Positions 13,552 to 20,715 of a stretch of DNA of 32,614 bases are shown piece by piece. Origin of the DNA: a virus. The translations under genes and the position numbers were made by a program. The notes below the pieces were generated by a model, which was not told the DNA's origin, searched no databases, and saw only the letters and a list, made by a program, of their open reading frames with translations. The DNA lies in IMG/VR virus record IMGVR_UViG_3300043409_001227, positions 1 to 32,614 of that record; one strand, 5' to 3'. How positions within the stretch are numbered: the first letter of the stretch is position 1; the number at the start of each line of letters is the position of its first letter.

Positions 13552-15135
13552 ATGTCAGATATGGCAAAACAGGCCCGTGCGGCCATGAAAGCTAAGGCTC
13601 AGCGCCTTGGCGGTGATCGCCCAACCGAAAAAGTTGATTCGTCCACTTTTACGCCCCCGGAGCTTTTGAACAGCGATGTGCAGACCGGCATGCGTCCGAT
13701 CTCGCGCCGTGCGTACAAGGCTGGCGGCAAGGTTCAGGGCGCTAAGGGTCCTGCTAACATGGGCAAAGCTCCCCGGTCTGGCAGCAAGCCTATGACGGCT
13801 GATTCCATGGTCAATAAGGACATGAAGGAAGCCAATCAGGAGCGCGAAGGCATCAAGCACATTGGTGGCCTGAAGTCTGGCGGTCGCACCAAGAAAATGG
13901 GTGGCGGTCCTTTGCCCGCAAGCATTGGCAATGCCCAAGCCATGATGGACAGGGCCAAGGCTACCTCTAGCGTCCCGATCACCAACCTTGGGTCTCAGAC
14001 CAGGCCGGGGTCAAACAGGTTTAAGCAGGCTACCGGCTTGAAGAAGGGTGGCGCTGCTAAGCATGACGACGTTAAGGAAGACACGGCGCTCATCAAGAAG
14101 ATGGTGAAGCCGTCTGCCCGCACCGGCAAAATGGGCGGTGGCCTTGCTGGTCTTCTTGGCGGCGTTGGTGCTGGCATTGCTGCGGACGAAATGGGCCGCG
14201 ACAAGGATGAAAAAAAGCATGGTGGCCGCACCGGCAAAGACATGGGCGGCGAAGCCGACATGGGCGGCGACGATGGCTTTAAGAAGGGCGGTCGTGCCAA
14301 GCGCGCTGGCGGAGGGGCCAATAAGGACAAAGGTTCTTACTGGGAAAATGCTGGGTTAACAGCCCCGGAACAAAAAGTTATAAATGCCCTTAAAAGCCAT
14401 GGGAATAATTATACCAGAATAGGTGGCGTAATTCATGGGATTGAGCCGGGTGGGCAAATGTCAGAACCTATTGGCACTAGTGTCCCAAAGCTTCGCGAAT
14501 GGCTTGGTTACAAAGAAGGTGGCCGTGCCAAACGGGCTACCGGAGGTCAGGTTTTTTCTGGCTCTGGCTATCCCGGCAAAGTTCCCGGCGTAGTGCCCGG
14601 CGGTCGCACTGCCCATGCTCGCGGCGGCAAGGCTGGCAAGAGTAGGGGCAAGGGCAAGACCAACATCAACATCGTCATTGCTTCCGGCAAGCCTGCTGGC
14701 CCCGGCGACATGATGGGCAACCCAATGGGCGGGCCAACCAGCCCTCCCGGCATGGATGGGATGCCCGGTGGCATGCCTATCGCTGTGCCGCCTCCTGCTG
14801 GCGGTCCTCCCGGTGGCGCTCCTATGCCTATGCCTATCCCGATCCCAATGCCGGGTCCGGCTGGCCCTGCTGGCCCTCCCGGCATGCCTATGCCCCGGAA
14901 GTCTGGTGGCCGGGCATATCGCTCCTATGAGGACATGGATGCCGGTGCTGGCTCTGGTAAGGGCCGCTTGGAAAAGGCTGAGATTGCAGAGAGCAAGCGT
15001 AGCGCTCGCAAGGTTGGTGGCCGCACCTATAGTTCTTACAAGGACATGGATGCTGGTTCCGGTGGTGGTTTTGGCCGACTTGAGAAGGCCGAGATTGCTT
15101 CAAAGACTGCCCGTATAGAGAAGGGCAACTACTGA
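13552..15135 (+). CDS. glycine-rich protein with repeated K-x-G-G-R motifs
   Basis: 527 residues; ATG at 13552, GGAG 5 bases upstream. At least ten short basic elements of form K-[AKSHEV]-G-G-[RKA] (for example KAGGK, KSGGRT, KKGGRAKR, KHGGRT, KEGGRAKR, KVGGRT) are spread along it. There is a glycine patch AGLLGGVGAGI near 200, a compact insert at about 260-320 (YWENAGLTAPEQ...LREWLGYK) flanked by two GGRAKRA copies, a P/G/M-rich collagen-like part (GPAGPAGPPG), and a C-terminal duplication of about 36 residues with core Y-x-S-Y-x-D-M-D-A-G...G-R-L-E-K-A-E-I. Probably disordered and DNA- or capsid-binding. Related motifs occur in several neighbours. No characterised family known to me. An 81-base gap separates it from the propeller gene. 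Confidence 0.75.
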   Translation: MSDMAKQARAAMKAKAQRLGGDRPTEKVDSSTFTPPELLNSDVQTGMRPISRRAYKAGGKVQGAKGPANMGKAPRSGSKPMTADSMVNKDMKEANQEREGIKHIGGLKSGGRTKKMGGGPLPASIGNAQAMMDRAKATSSVPITNLGSQTRPGSNRFKQATGLKKGGAAKHDDVKEDTALIKKMVKPSARTGKMGGGLAGLLGGVGAGIAADEMGRDKDEKKHGGRTGKDMGGEADMGGDDGFKKGGRAKRAGGGANKDKGSYWENAGLTAPEQKVINALKSHGNNYTRIGGVIHGIEPGGQMSEPIGTSVPKLREWLGYKEGGRAKRATGGQVFSGSGYPGKVPGVVPGGRTAHARGGKAGKSRGKGKTNINIVIASGKPAGPGDMMGNPMGGPTSPPGMDGMPGGMPIAVPPPAGGPPGGAPMPMPIPIPMPGPAGPAGPPGMPMPRKSGGRAYRSYEDMDAGAGSGKGRLEKAEIAESKRSARKVGGRTYSSYKDMDAGSGGGFGRLEKAEIASKTARIEKGNY

Positions 15136-15136
15136 G

Positions 15137-15203
15137 TTTGCGGCCAATGCGCGCTTAGGCCGCAAATTGGGTGGAGATGCGATCCCCCTTCGTGTCTCCA
15201 CCC
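15137..15203 (+). other. tandem stem-loops
   Basis: Hairpin 1: TTTGCGGCC (15137-15145) with GGCCGCAAA (15158-15166), 9 bp perfect. Hairpin 2: GGGTGGAGA (15169-15177) with TCTCCACCC (15195-15203), 9 bp perfect. No T run follows either, so they may be mRNA processing or stability elements or weak terminators between the glycine-rich gene and the next gene. Confidence 0.6.
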
Positions 15204-15237
15204 TCCAATCATAAGGGGGAACTGTCAGGGGGCAGTT

Positions 15238-15450
15238 ATGAAAACCACATATCAAGCCTACTACCAATATGAACTGAAGAAACTGATCCATGAGAACATC
15301 GAGAGACTGAAAGAAGGTCTCGTAAGTTCTTATCAAATCGAAGGTTTTGACTTTTCGGGCTACCGACACCAAGTAGGTAGGGTCGAAGGACTTCGCTTGG
15401 CTCTCCAGCTTTGCGAAGATGCAGAAGCCATTGTAAATGGCAAAGAGTAG
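15238..15450 (+). CDS. small helical phage protein (70 aa)
   Basis: ATG at 15238 with AGGGGG 5 bases upstream. Mostly helical: YYQYELKKLIHENIERLKEGL, then a short G/Y-containing turn and HQVGRVEGLRLALQLCEDAEAI. The pattern H-x2-G-x2-x-G-L-x2-A-L-x-LC-E is one I associate with small phage proteins found next to head genes. Role unknown. It ends 11 bases before the co-chaperonin-like gene and is probably co-transcribed. Confidence 0.7.
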   Translation: MKTTYQAYYQYELKKLIHENIERLKEGLVSSYQIEGFDFSGYRHQVGRVEGLRLALQLCEDAEAIVNGKE

Positions 15451-15461
15451 GGGGATTAAGC

Positions 15462-15854
15462 ATGCCGTATATGCAGATGGAACATGAAACCGATCCGGCT
15501 CAAAGCCTGAAGAATGACCTGGGGGACATTTCAGACGTTGAAGTCTTCAACAATCAGATACTGGTGGCGGTCTACATCCGCCCTCAGAAGACAAGAAGTG
15601 GAATCATACTCACTGACAAAACAACTGAAGAAGACCGTTACCAGTCCAAGGTAGGTTTGGTTGTCAAGAAAGGCCCGCAGGCCTTTTTGGACAAGTCTGG
15701 TGAATGGTTCAAGGGTATCTCAATCGAAGAAGATGATTGGATCGTGTTCCGCCCGGCTGACGGTTGGAGCATTGTCGTCAACAATGTCCTGTGTCGCATG
15801 ATTGACGATGTCAATATCAAGGGTCGCATAAGCCACCCTGACCAGGTCTGGTAA
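15462..15854 (+). CDS. GroES-like co-chaperonin (Cpn10 fold)
   Basis: 130 residues; ATG 15462 chosen for AGGGGGAT upstream (the in-frame ATG at 15411 lies inside the previous gene). The sequence follows the Cpn10 plan: VEVFNNQILVAVYIRP then a mobile-loop-like KTRSGIILTDKT, YQSKVGLVVKKGP, an acidic EEDDWIVFRPADG (GroES has G-D-x-V) and a closing strand pair with VLCRMIDD. The hydrophobic I-I-L triplet in the loop is what GroEL binds in GroES and T4 gp31. It probably partners host GroEL to fold the capsid protein, in keeping with its place just before scaffold and capsid. Similar genes occur in other phages. Divergent from bacterial GroES; assignment by pattern only. Confidence 0.75.
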   Translation: MPYMQMEHETDPAQSLKNDLGDISDVEVFNNQILVAVYIRPQKTRSGIILTDKTTEEDRYQSKVGLVVKKGPQAFLDKSGEWFKGISIEEDDWIVFRPADGWSIVVNNVLCRMIDDVNIKGRISHPDQVW

Positions 15855-15865
15855 GGAGAAAAACC

Positions 15866-16780
15866 ATGGCAGAAGCAGAAGAGACATTAGAATTTAGACT
15901 GGACGACGCACCTAAAATGGATCGAACAAAAGACAGCGAAGCCGTTGTTGAAATTGTTGATGATCCCGTTTCTCCGGATGATGGAAAACCGGAGAAGGAT
16001 GTCGATAAGGCTCTGAAAAAGCTCAATAAAAAGCTTGATGAGGAGCGCAAGGCCCGCATGGAAGCTGAAGCTGTGGCTAGGCAAGCTACAGAACAGGCCC
16101 GTGTCCTCCATAATGAAGCCAGCGACAGCAATCTGCACCTTGTCAGCGGCGCTATCGAGTCAGTTAGGCGCGATCAGGAGATCTTAAAGTCTCAGCTTCG
16201 CGATGCTATGGCCATTGGCGACTATGACAAAGCCGCTGATGTGCAGGAGCAGATGGCTTCTAACATCACAAATCTGCGTCAACTTGAGCGCGGCTTTGAC
16301 GAGATGAAGCAGCAGCCAAGGTTGCAGCCGCAAGCTGCTCCCAGCTCTGAGGTTGATGTTGACTATCTAATCAACAACGTCACCCCAAGGTCTGCCGAAT
16401 GGTTGCAGCGGAACCGTGAGCATGTCTCAGATGCTCGCGCTATCCGTGTGATGAAGCGAGCCCATGAAGACGCAGTGGACTACGGCATTGCGCCGGAGTC
16501 TGATGCCTATTTCCAGTTTGTAGAGAACCGGATGGGCATTGGTGGAGACAACCGGAAGTCCATACCAGAAGTAGACAACGTCATGTCTTCAGCGGCTTCC
16601 AGCACCCAGAGGCGCTCTGCGCCGCCATCGGCTCCTGTTTCGCGTCAGCCAATTGATTCGCCAAACCGTCCGGGGGTCATCCACCTGACGGCAGCGGAGG
16701 TTGAGGCTGCGCGAATCAGTGGGATCACCCCACAGGAGTACTACAAAAACAAAACGCGCGACTCTGGTCGCCTGAACTAA
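15866..16780 (+). CDS. putative scaffolding protein
   Basis: 304 residues; ATG at 15866 with AAGGAG upstream. Acidic N-terminus (residues 1-50), a long charged coiled coil (about 50-160: ALKKLNKKLDEERKARMEAE and following), then a folded part with VDVDYLINNVTPRSAEWLQ and RAIRVMKRAHEDAVDYG, and a short basic C-terminus (YYKNKTRDSGRLN). Acidic coiled coil with basic tail, location two genes before the capsid gene and size all suit a scaffold that lines the prohead. Not recognised as a named family, so the call rests on architecture and position. Confidence 0.7.
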   Translation: MAEAEETLEFRLDDAPKMDRTKDSEAVVEIVDDPVSPDDGKPEKDVDKALKKLNKKLDEERKARMEAEAVARQATEQARVLHNEASDSNLHLVSGAIESVRRDQEILKSQLRDAMAIGDYDKAADVQEQMASNITNLRQLERGFDEMKQQPRLQPQAAPSSEVDVDYLINNVTPRSAEWLQRNREHVSDARAIRVMKRAHEDAVDYGIAPESDAYFQFVENRMGIGGDNRKSIPEVDNVMSSAASSTQRRSAPPSAPVSRQPIDSPNRPGVIHLTAAEVEAARISGITPQEYYKNKTRDSGRLN

Positions 16781-16790
16781 GGAGAAAACC

Positions 16791-17387
16791 ATGTCTGATA
16801 CAGCAAAACGTCGCGGTCGCCCGCCCAAAACCCTTTCTGAGGCTATTGCAGACAACAATCTGCCGTCAGAAGCCGATAACTTTGCACCGGCAAGGGATCG
16901 CCCAACCATGCGACCAGTTATGCGTGAAGAAGATCCCAGGGTGTCCGCTGCCCGCCGTGCTGCGGAAATTCGCGGGCATTTGGGGAATATGGATGAGGGT
17001 GAGGACAAGTTCCGGGCTCCTCCTGCTCCTCCCGGCTGGGAATACGAGTGGAAGCGCCGCCTTCTCCTTGGTCAGGAAGACCCGTCATATCAGGTATCAC
17101 TTGCGCGAATTGGCTGGGAACCTGTCCCGACCTATCGCCACCCTGAAATGATGCCTTTGCAGGGTAACCACCCGACAATTGAGCGTGATGGGATGGTTCT
17201 CATGCAGCGTCCGGGCATAATTTCGGATGAAGCGCGCGCAATGGAGCTGAGCAGGGCCAGAGGCCAAGTTCGCGTGAAAGAACAGCAGCTTAACGCGACA
17301 CCGGATGGCACTTTGACCCGTGACCATCCCAGTGCCCGGCCCCAAATCAAGAAGGGCTACGAGCCAATTCCTGTCCCGGAAGGCTAA
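16791..17387 (+). CDS. conserved phage protein, head module
   Basis: 198 residues; ATG at 16791 with AAGGAGAA upstream, 10 bases after the scaffold stop. It begins with an AT-hook-like KRRGRPPKT. The central part has PGWEYEWKRRLLLGQEDPSYQ, then GWEPVPTYRHPEMMP and GMVLMQRPGIISDEARAMEL, a series I associate with conserved proteins in marine and freshwater phages near capsid genes. Function unknown; the AT-hook may contact DNA. It is the last gene before a terminator. Confidence 0.75.
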   Translation: MSDTAKRRGRPPKTLSEAIADNNLPSEADNFAPARDRPTMRPVMREEDPRVSAARRAAEIRGHLGNMDEGEDKFRAPPAPPGWEYEWKRRLLLGQEDPSYQVSLARIGWEPVPTYRHPEMMPLQGNHPTIERDGMVLMQRPGIISDEARAMELSRARGQVRVKEQQLNATPDGTLTRDHPSARPQIKKGYEPIPVPEG

Positions 17388-17399
17388 AATAAAACAATT

Positions 17400-17428
17400 A
17401 AGGGGCTGGCCAAAAACCGGCCCCTTTA
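17400..17428 (+). terminator. intrinsic terminator
   Basis: AAGGGGCTGG (17400-17409) pairs with CCGGCCCCTT (17417-17426), 10 bp with one wobble, loop CCAAAAA, followed by TTT. It separates the scaffold transcript from the capsid transcript. Confidence 0.8.
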
Positions 17429-17453
17429 CATTTGTGATTTATAGATGTAATTT
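17425..17453 (+). promoter_or_regulatory. possible capsid-gene promoter
   Basis: TTTACA (17425-17430), 17-base spacer, TAATTT (17448-17453), starting at the tail of the terminator in an AT-rich stretch. It would give the decoration and capsid genes their own strong transcript, with a leader of about 110 nt containing two hairpins. Confidence 0.45.
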
Positions 17454-17479
17454 TTGCTTCGAAGCCTTTGCAGGCTCAT

Positions 17480-17538
17480 CTGTCCCCCGGCGCGGACAGC
17501 TAACTCATCCCTGGTTCCTAATCTCCCCGGCGCGAGAT
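17480..17538 (+). promoter_or_regulatory. twin hairpins with identical loops in capsid leader
   Basis: Hairpin A: CTGTCC (17480-17485), loop CCCGGCGC, GGACAG (17494-17499). Hairpin B: ATCTC (17521-17525), loop CCCGGCGC, GAGAT (17534-17538). The stems differ while the 8-base loops are the same, so the loop sequence looks selected. They lie upstream of the ribosome-binding site AAAAGGAG for the gene at 17570. Confidence 0.6.
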
Positions 17539-17569
17539 GACGAGCTTCCTGTAAAAAGGAGATTCCGTC

Positions 17570-18151
17570 ATGGCGAACACGCAAGCCTATAACGGTTTCA
17601 GTCAGTATAAGGGGAATGGCTCTGCTCCGACCTATGAACAGGTCGTTGCCACCATTCAGTCCACCAATACCACTGCAATTTACTTTGGCGATCCCGTTGA
17701 GCCCAACGCCGCTGGCTATATCATCCAGGGCACTGGCTCGCTCACCGTTGCCGGTGTTTTCGTTGGTTGCAAGTATCTCTCGACAAGCCAGAAGCGCACT
17801 GTTTGGTCTAACTGGTGGCCGGGCGCTGACAATACGGGCAATGTTGAGGCCTACATCATCAACGATCCCAATGCTCAGTTCGTTGCGTCTGGCGACACCT
17901 CCACCTCTCTGTGGGTGCAGGCTGCCATCAACGCCAACTGCGGCTACGCGATTGGTACGGGCAATACCGCAACTGGTATTTCCGGCGCTTATCTCGACTC
18001 CACCACCATCAACACCACTTCAACTCTGCCGTTCCGCGTTGTCGGGTATGTCGTTGATCCCCCTGGGGCTCCCGGCACCGAGACTGGCGCGTATCGTAAG
18101 GTCATCGTCGCTTTCAATAGCGTCTCGACCAAGCAGCTTACCGGCATCTAA
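17570..18151 (+). CDS. putative capsid decoration/head protein
   Basis: 193 residues; ATG at 17570 with AAAAGGAG upstream. The composition is T/S/G/A/V-rich and beta-strand-like, with SLTVAGVFVGCKYLS near residue 57, VWSNWWPGAD, and a central GTGNTATGISGAY. It ends with strands FRVVGYVVDPPG and VIVAFNSV. Position directly before the major capsid, size and predicted beta fold suggest a head decoration or cement protein, or a head-associated stabiliser. No family is certain. Confidence 0.65.
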   Translation: MANTQAYNGFSQYKGNGSAPTYEQVVATIQSTNTTAIYFGDPVEPNAAGYIIQGTGSLTVAGVFVGCKYLSTSQKRTVWSNWWPGADNTGNVEAYIINDPNAQFVASGDTSTSLWVQAAINANCGYAIGTGNTATGISGAYLDSTTINTTSTLPFRVVGYVVDPPGAPGTETGAYRKVIVAFNSVSTKQLTGI

Positions 18152-18165
18152 GGGAGTAAGGACCA

Positions 18166-19077
18166 ATGGCTGTCAATCTCAGTTCCATTAAAGACCTTCT
18201 CCTCCCCGGTCTCCGTGGCGTTGAAGGCAAGTACGAGCAGATCCCTGCGCAGTACGACAAGATTTTCACCAAGCATGAGTCGAAGATGGCTCTTGAGCGT
18301 ACCGCTGAAATGCGGTTCCTTGGCTTGGCCCAGCTTAAGACCGAAGGCGGTCAGACTGCCTTTGATAACGGCGCTGGTGAGCGCTACATCTACAATCAGG
18401 AGCATACCGAAATTGCTCTTGGTTATGCCATCACTCGCAAGGCGATTGATGACAACCTGTACAAGACCCAGTTCATGCCTTCGAACCTCGGCCTGATTGA
18501 ATCTTTCCATCAGACCAAGGAAATCTACGGCGCGAACGTCTTGAACACGGCGACGACCTATAACGCCTCTGTTGGCGGCGACGGTGTGGCTCTTTGCTCC
18601 GCTTCGCATCCTATCGATGGTGGTACGGTCTCCAACCTTCCGGCAACTCCCGTTGACCTGAATGAGTCGACCCTGCTGAATGCGATGATTGGCATCAGGA
18701 CGGCGTTCAAGGACCAGGCTGGTCTGAAGATCTTCGCCCGTGGCCGCAAGCTCATCGTTCCTCCGCAGCTTGAGCCGGTTGCTATCCGCCTCACCAAGAC
18801 GGAACTCCGTCCGGGCACTGCGGACAATGATGTCAATGCGATCATGATGACTGCGGGCGGTCTGTCCGAAGGCTACATGGTCAACGACTTCTTGACCTCT
18901 GCTCGTGCATGGTTCCTGCTGACCAACATTGACGGTCTCTCCTATATGGAGCGTGTCAAGTTTGAATCAGACATGCAGGTTGACTTTGTTACCGATAACT
19001 TGCTGGTTAAGGGCTACGAGCGTTACAGCTTTGGCTACTACAACTGGCGCGCTATCTGGGGCAGCTTCCCGACCTAA
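18166..19077 (+). CDS. major capsid protein (HK97 fold, likely)
   Basis: 303 residues; ATG at 18166 with AAGGA and GGGAG upstream, 14 bases after the previous stop. It starts with a short helix and LLLPGLRGVEGKYEQIP, then an E-loop-like region with GQTAFDNGAGERYIYNQ, a spine helix near 105-140 (KEIYGANVLNTA), LNAMIGIRTAFKDQAGLKI, RKLIVPPQL and a C-terminal YERYSFGYYNWRAIWGSFP. This series matches Mu gpT-like/HK97-fold capsid proteins of phages. It forms the icosahedral shell. A stem-loop terminator follows. Expected to be the most abundant protein. Confidence 0.9.
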   Translation: MAVNLSSIKDLLLPGLRGVEGKYEQIPAQYDKIFTKHESKMALERTAEMRFLGLAQLKTEGGQTAFDNGAGERYIYNQEHTEIALGYAITRKAIDDNLYKTQFMPSNLGLIESFHQTKEIYGANVLNTATTYNASVGGDGVALCSASHPIDGGTVSNLPATPVDLNESTLLNAMIGIRTAFKDQAGLKIFARGRKLIVPPQLEPVAIRLTKTELRPGTADNDVNAIMMTAGGLSEGYMVNDFLTSARAWFLLTNIDGLSYMERVKFESDMQVDFVTDNLLVKGYERYSFGYYNWRAIWGSFPT

Positions 19078-19084
19078 GGCTAAC

Positions 19085-19110
19085 GGGCGGCGTCACAAGC
19101 GCCGCCCTTC
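19085..19110 (+). terminator. probable terminator after capsid gene
   Basis: GGGCGGCG (19085-19092), loop TCACAAG, CGCCGCCC (19100-19107), then TTCAT. Strong stem but short T run, so read-through to the next genes is likely. Confidence 0.6.
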
Positions 19111-19188
19111 ATCTAGGACTCACAGTCGCGTTGACCGGCCTAGCGGACGCTGCACAAGACAACGCGACGACTCGTGCAGGAGGCCTTT
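19111..19188 (+). promoter_or_regulatory. structured leader of the gene at 19189
   Basis: A 9-bp perfect inverted repeat GTCGCGTTG (19125-19133) with CAACGCGAC (19160-19168) encloses 26 bases. A TTGACC lies in the left arm but no good -10 follows at 17 bases. AGGAGG precedes the ATG at 19189. Confidence 0.45.
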
Positions 19189-19647
19189 ATGGCTACTTCT
19201 ACTTTCACTGGCCCTCTCAAGGCTGGCGATGTTCTTAATACGACCGGCACCACTGCCGGTACGGTTAAGAATGTTGGCTTCGTCGAAATGGCGCAGTTTG
19301 CTACCGTTACGCAGTCGGCTACCGCTGCGGCAACGACCATCGTAATCCCAGCCAACAGTTTGATCACTTCGATTGACCTGTTTGTTACGGCTGCCTGGAC
19401 CAGCGCAACGACGACATACACTATCAGCGTCGGCACCTCCGCCACGGCCACTGAACTGGTTGCGGCGACGAATGCCAATGCTATTGGTCTTCTCTCGCTC
19501 ACCCCCGGCACAGATGCTACCCGCACTGGTGTTTGGCTCAATACCGGAACTACGGATGACATCATCTATGTTCTGTCCGGTGCGCTGAGTGCCACTGCCG
19601 GTACAGGCACTCTTGTCGTTCGTTATATTCAAGCAGCTAACGCTTAA
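19189..19647 (+). CDS. small beta-rich virion-type protein
   Basis: 152 residues; ATG at 19189 (MATSTFTGPLKAGDV) chosen for a perfect AGGAGG 5 bases upstream instead of the ATG at 19174. T/A/V/S-rich with strand-forming stretches (TTIVIPANSLITSIDLFV, TTTYTISVG, GTLVVRYIQAANA). It starts much like phage head-decoration or structural proteins that carry TFTGPLKSG. Located directly after the capsid gene, so a decoration or minor head protein is likely. Confidence 0.65.
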   Translation: MATSTFTGPLKAGDVLNTTGTTAGTVKNVGFVEMAQFATVTQSATAAATTIVIPANSLITSIDLFVTAAWTSATTTYTISVGTSATATELVAATNANAIGLLSLTPGTDATRTGVWLNTGTTDDIIYVLSGALSATAGTGTLVVRYIQAANA

Positions 19648-19663
19648 GCCATAGGAGGCTTCT

Positions 19664-19921
19664 ATGAAGGGTAAAGGTCAGCACAAACTTGGGAACCCGT
19701 CGCCTAAGGCTCCTGGCGGCGATTTCTACGCTGGTGGTCAGTCCGAAGTTGCTAAGGAATCCAAGGACAAGACCGAAGGTTTCAAGCGCGGCGGCAAGAC
19801 CGTCAAGATGGATGGCAAGAAGGCCAAGGCTGATATGGGTCGTATGCCCCGGATGAGCGGTGGCAAGGTCATGTCGTCTGCTGCGGCTGGTACGCCGCGC
19901 GGCAAGTCTTCTCACTACTAA
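19664..19921 (+). CDS. small basic K-x-G-G protein (85 aa)
   Basis: ATG at 19664 with AGGAGG 5 bases upstream. Lysine- and glycine-rich: FKRGGKTVKMDGKKAKA and MSGGKVMSS show the same K-x-G-G-K element found in the genes at 8205, 9241, 13552 and 32372. Probably disordered. Virion or DNA association is inferred from charge and position. Confidence 0.7.
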   Translation: MKGKGQHKLGNPSPKAPGGDFYAGGQSEVAKESKDKTEGFKRGGKTVKMDGKKAKADMGRMPRMSGGKVMSSAAAGTPRGKSSHY

Positions 19922-19949
19922 GATCTCCTCCCGATCTGATGTGAGACTT

Positions 19950-19971
19950 ACGGGGGCGCATGCGCCCCTGT
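19950..19971 (+). terminator. possible terminator hairpin
   Basis: GGGGCGC (19953-19959), AT, GCGCCCC (19962-19968), extended by wobble and A-T pairs to about 10 bp. The 2-base loop is too tight, so the real stem is shorter. No clear T run. Lies between two small genes. Confidence 0.4.
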
Positions 19972-19990
19972 ATTGCTATAGGGGATAGCC

Positions 19991-20230
19991 ATGAGTGGTG
20001 CTTGGACACGCAAAGAAGGCAAGAACCCTGAGGGTGGGCTTAATGAGAAGGGCCGGGCGTCTCTGCGCGCTCAAGGCCATGATATTAAGCGTCCTCAACC
20101 AGAAGGGGGCTCGCGAAAGGACAGTTTCTGCGCTAGAATGACCGGAATGAAGCGAAAGCTGACTGGATCTGCAAAAGCTGCTGACCCGGATAGCCGCATC
20201 AACAAGTCTCTTCGCGCTTGGGATTGCTGA
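19991..20230 (+). CDS. DUF6321-like protein (79 aa)
   Basis: ATG at 19991 with AGGGGA 5 bases upstream. It matches a conserved phage pattern: W-T-R-K-E-G-K-N-P-x-G-G-L-N-x-K-G-R-A-S near the start, QPEGG, S-F-C-A-R-M-x-G-M near the middle, and D-P-D-S-R-I-N-K-S-L-R-A-W-D-C at the end. I recall this as the DUF6321 type, found alone or at the C-terminus of phage proteins; function unknown. One base separates its stop from the next start. Confidence 0.8.
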   Translation: MSGAWTRKEGKNPEGGLNEKGRASLRAQGHDIKRPQPEGGSRKDSFCARMTGMKRKLTGSAKAADPDSRINKSLRAWDC

Positions 20231-20231
20231 C

Positions 20232-20393
20232 ATGGACAAGCCTTTCTGGGAAAAAGATGCTCCAAAAGATGCTAAAGTGAAGCATCTTGATCGAAAGCAG
20301 AAGCAGTCGGCTAAGGCCATGGCTAGGGCTGCCGGAAGGCCTTATCCCAATCTGGTAGATAATGCCGCTGCGGCTCGCGCGAAGGGAAAATAA
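20232..20393 (+). CDS. small basic phage protein (53 aa)
   Basis: ATG at 20232, one base after the DUF6321-like stop, so translation is probably coupled; no strong ribosome-binding site. It contains a KQKQSAKAMARAAGRPYPNLVD stretch (AGRPYPNLVDN is the diagnostic part), ending AAARAKGK. This small K/A-rich protein type often accompanies the DUF6321 gene in phages. Role unknown; basic and likely nucleic-acid-binding. Confidence 0.7.
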   Translation: MDKPFWEKDAPKDAKVKHLDRKQKQSAKAMARAAGRPYPNLVDNAAAARAKGK

Positions 20394-20394
20394 C

Positions 20395-20715
20395 ATGCAA
20401 TACCAGGCGCTCACTAAAACCAGCACAGGCCGCAGCGGCATTTGCGTTGTTGACGACTTCCAGACCCCCTTCAACATTGGCGTTGCCGTCACGCTGAGTT
20501 CGACCGCAACATTCACGGTTGAGTACTCGCTCGATGACCCAACTGTTGCCGGTTACACGGCAGCCGCAGCAAATTGGTTTGTAGCCCCAGGGTTCACCTC
20601 TGGCTCGGCTGCCGTTGCAGGGGCGATCACTATCCCTTGTCGCGCCATCTGCATCAATGCGTCGGCCAATGCGGGCACCATCACTGCTAATATCGTTCAG
20701 GCTGGGCCTGCCTAA
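20395..20715 (+). CDS. small beta-rich virion-type protein (106 aa)
   Basis: Start ATG 20395 (MQYQALTKTSTG) with AGGGA 8 bases upstream, just after the previous stop; the in-frame ATG at 20362 lies inside that gene. T/A/V-rich, strand-forming (VAVTLSSTATFTVEYSLDD, AGTITANIVQAGP). The repeat of GAITI/AGTITANI strands suggests an Ig-like or jelly-roll fold. Position between head genes and the adaptor suggests a minor virion component. It shares one base with the next gene (TAATG). Confidence 0.65.
   Translation: MQYQALTKTSTGRSGICVVDDFQTPFNIGVAVTLSSTATFTVEYSLDDPTVAGYTAAAANWFVAPGFTSGSAAVAGAITIPCRAICINASANAGTITANIVQAGPA

Noticed and set aside
19125-19168. Promoter built on TTGACC before the gene at 19189
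   Set aside because: No acceptable -10 box at normal spacing; the sequence is better explained as an arm of an inverted repeat.
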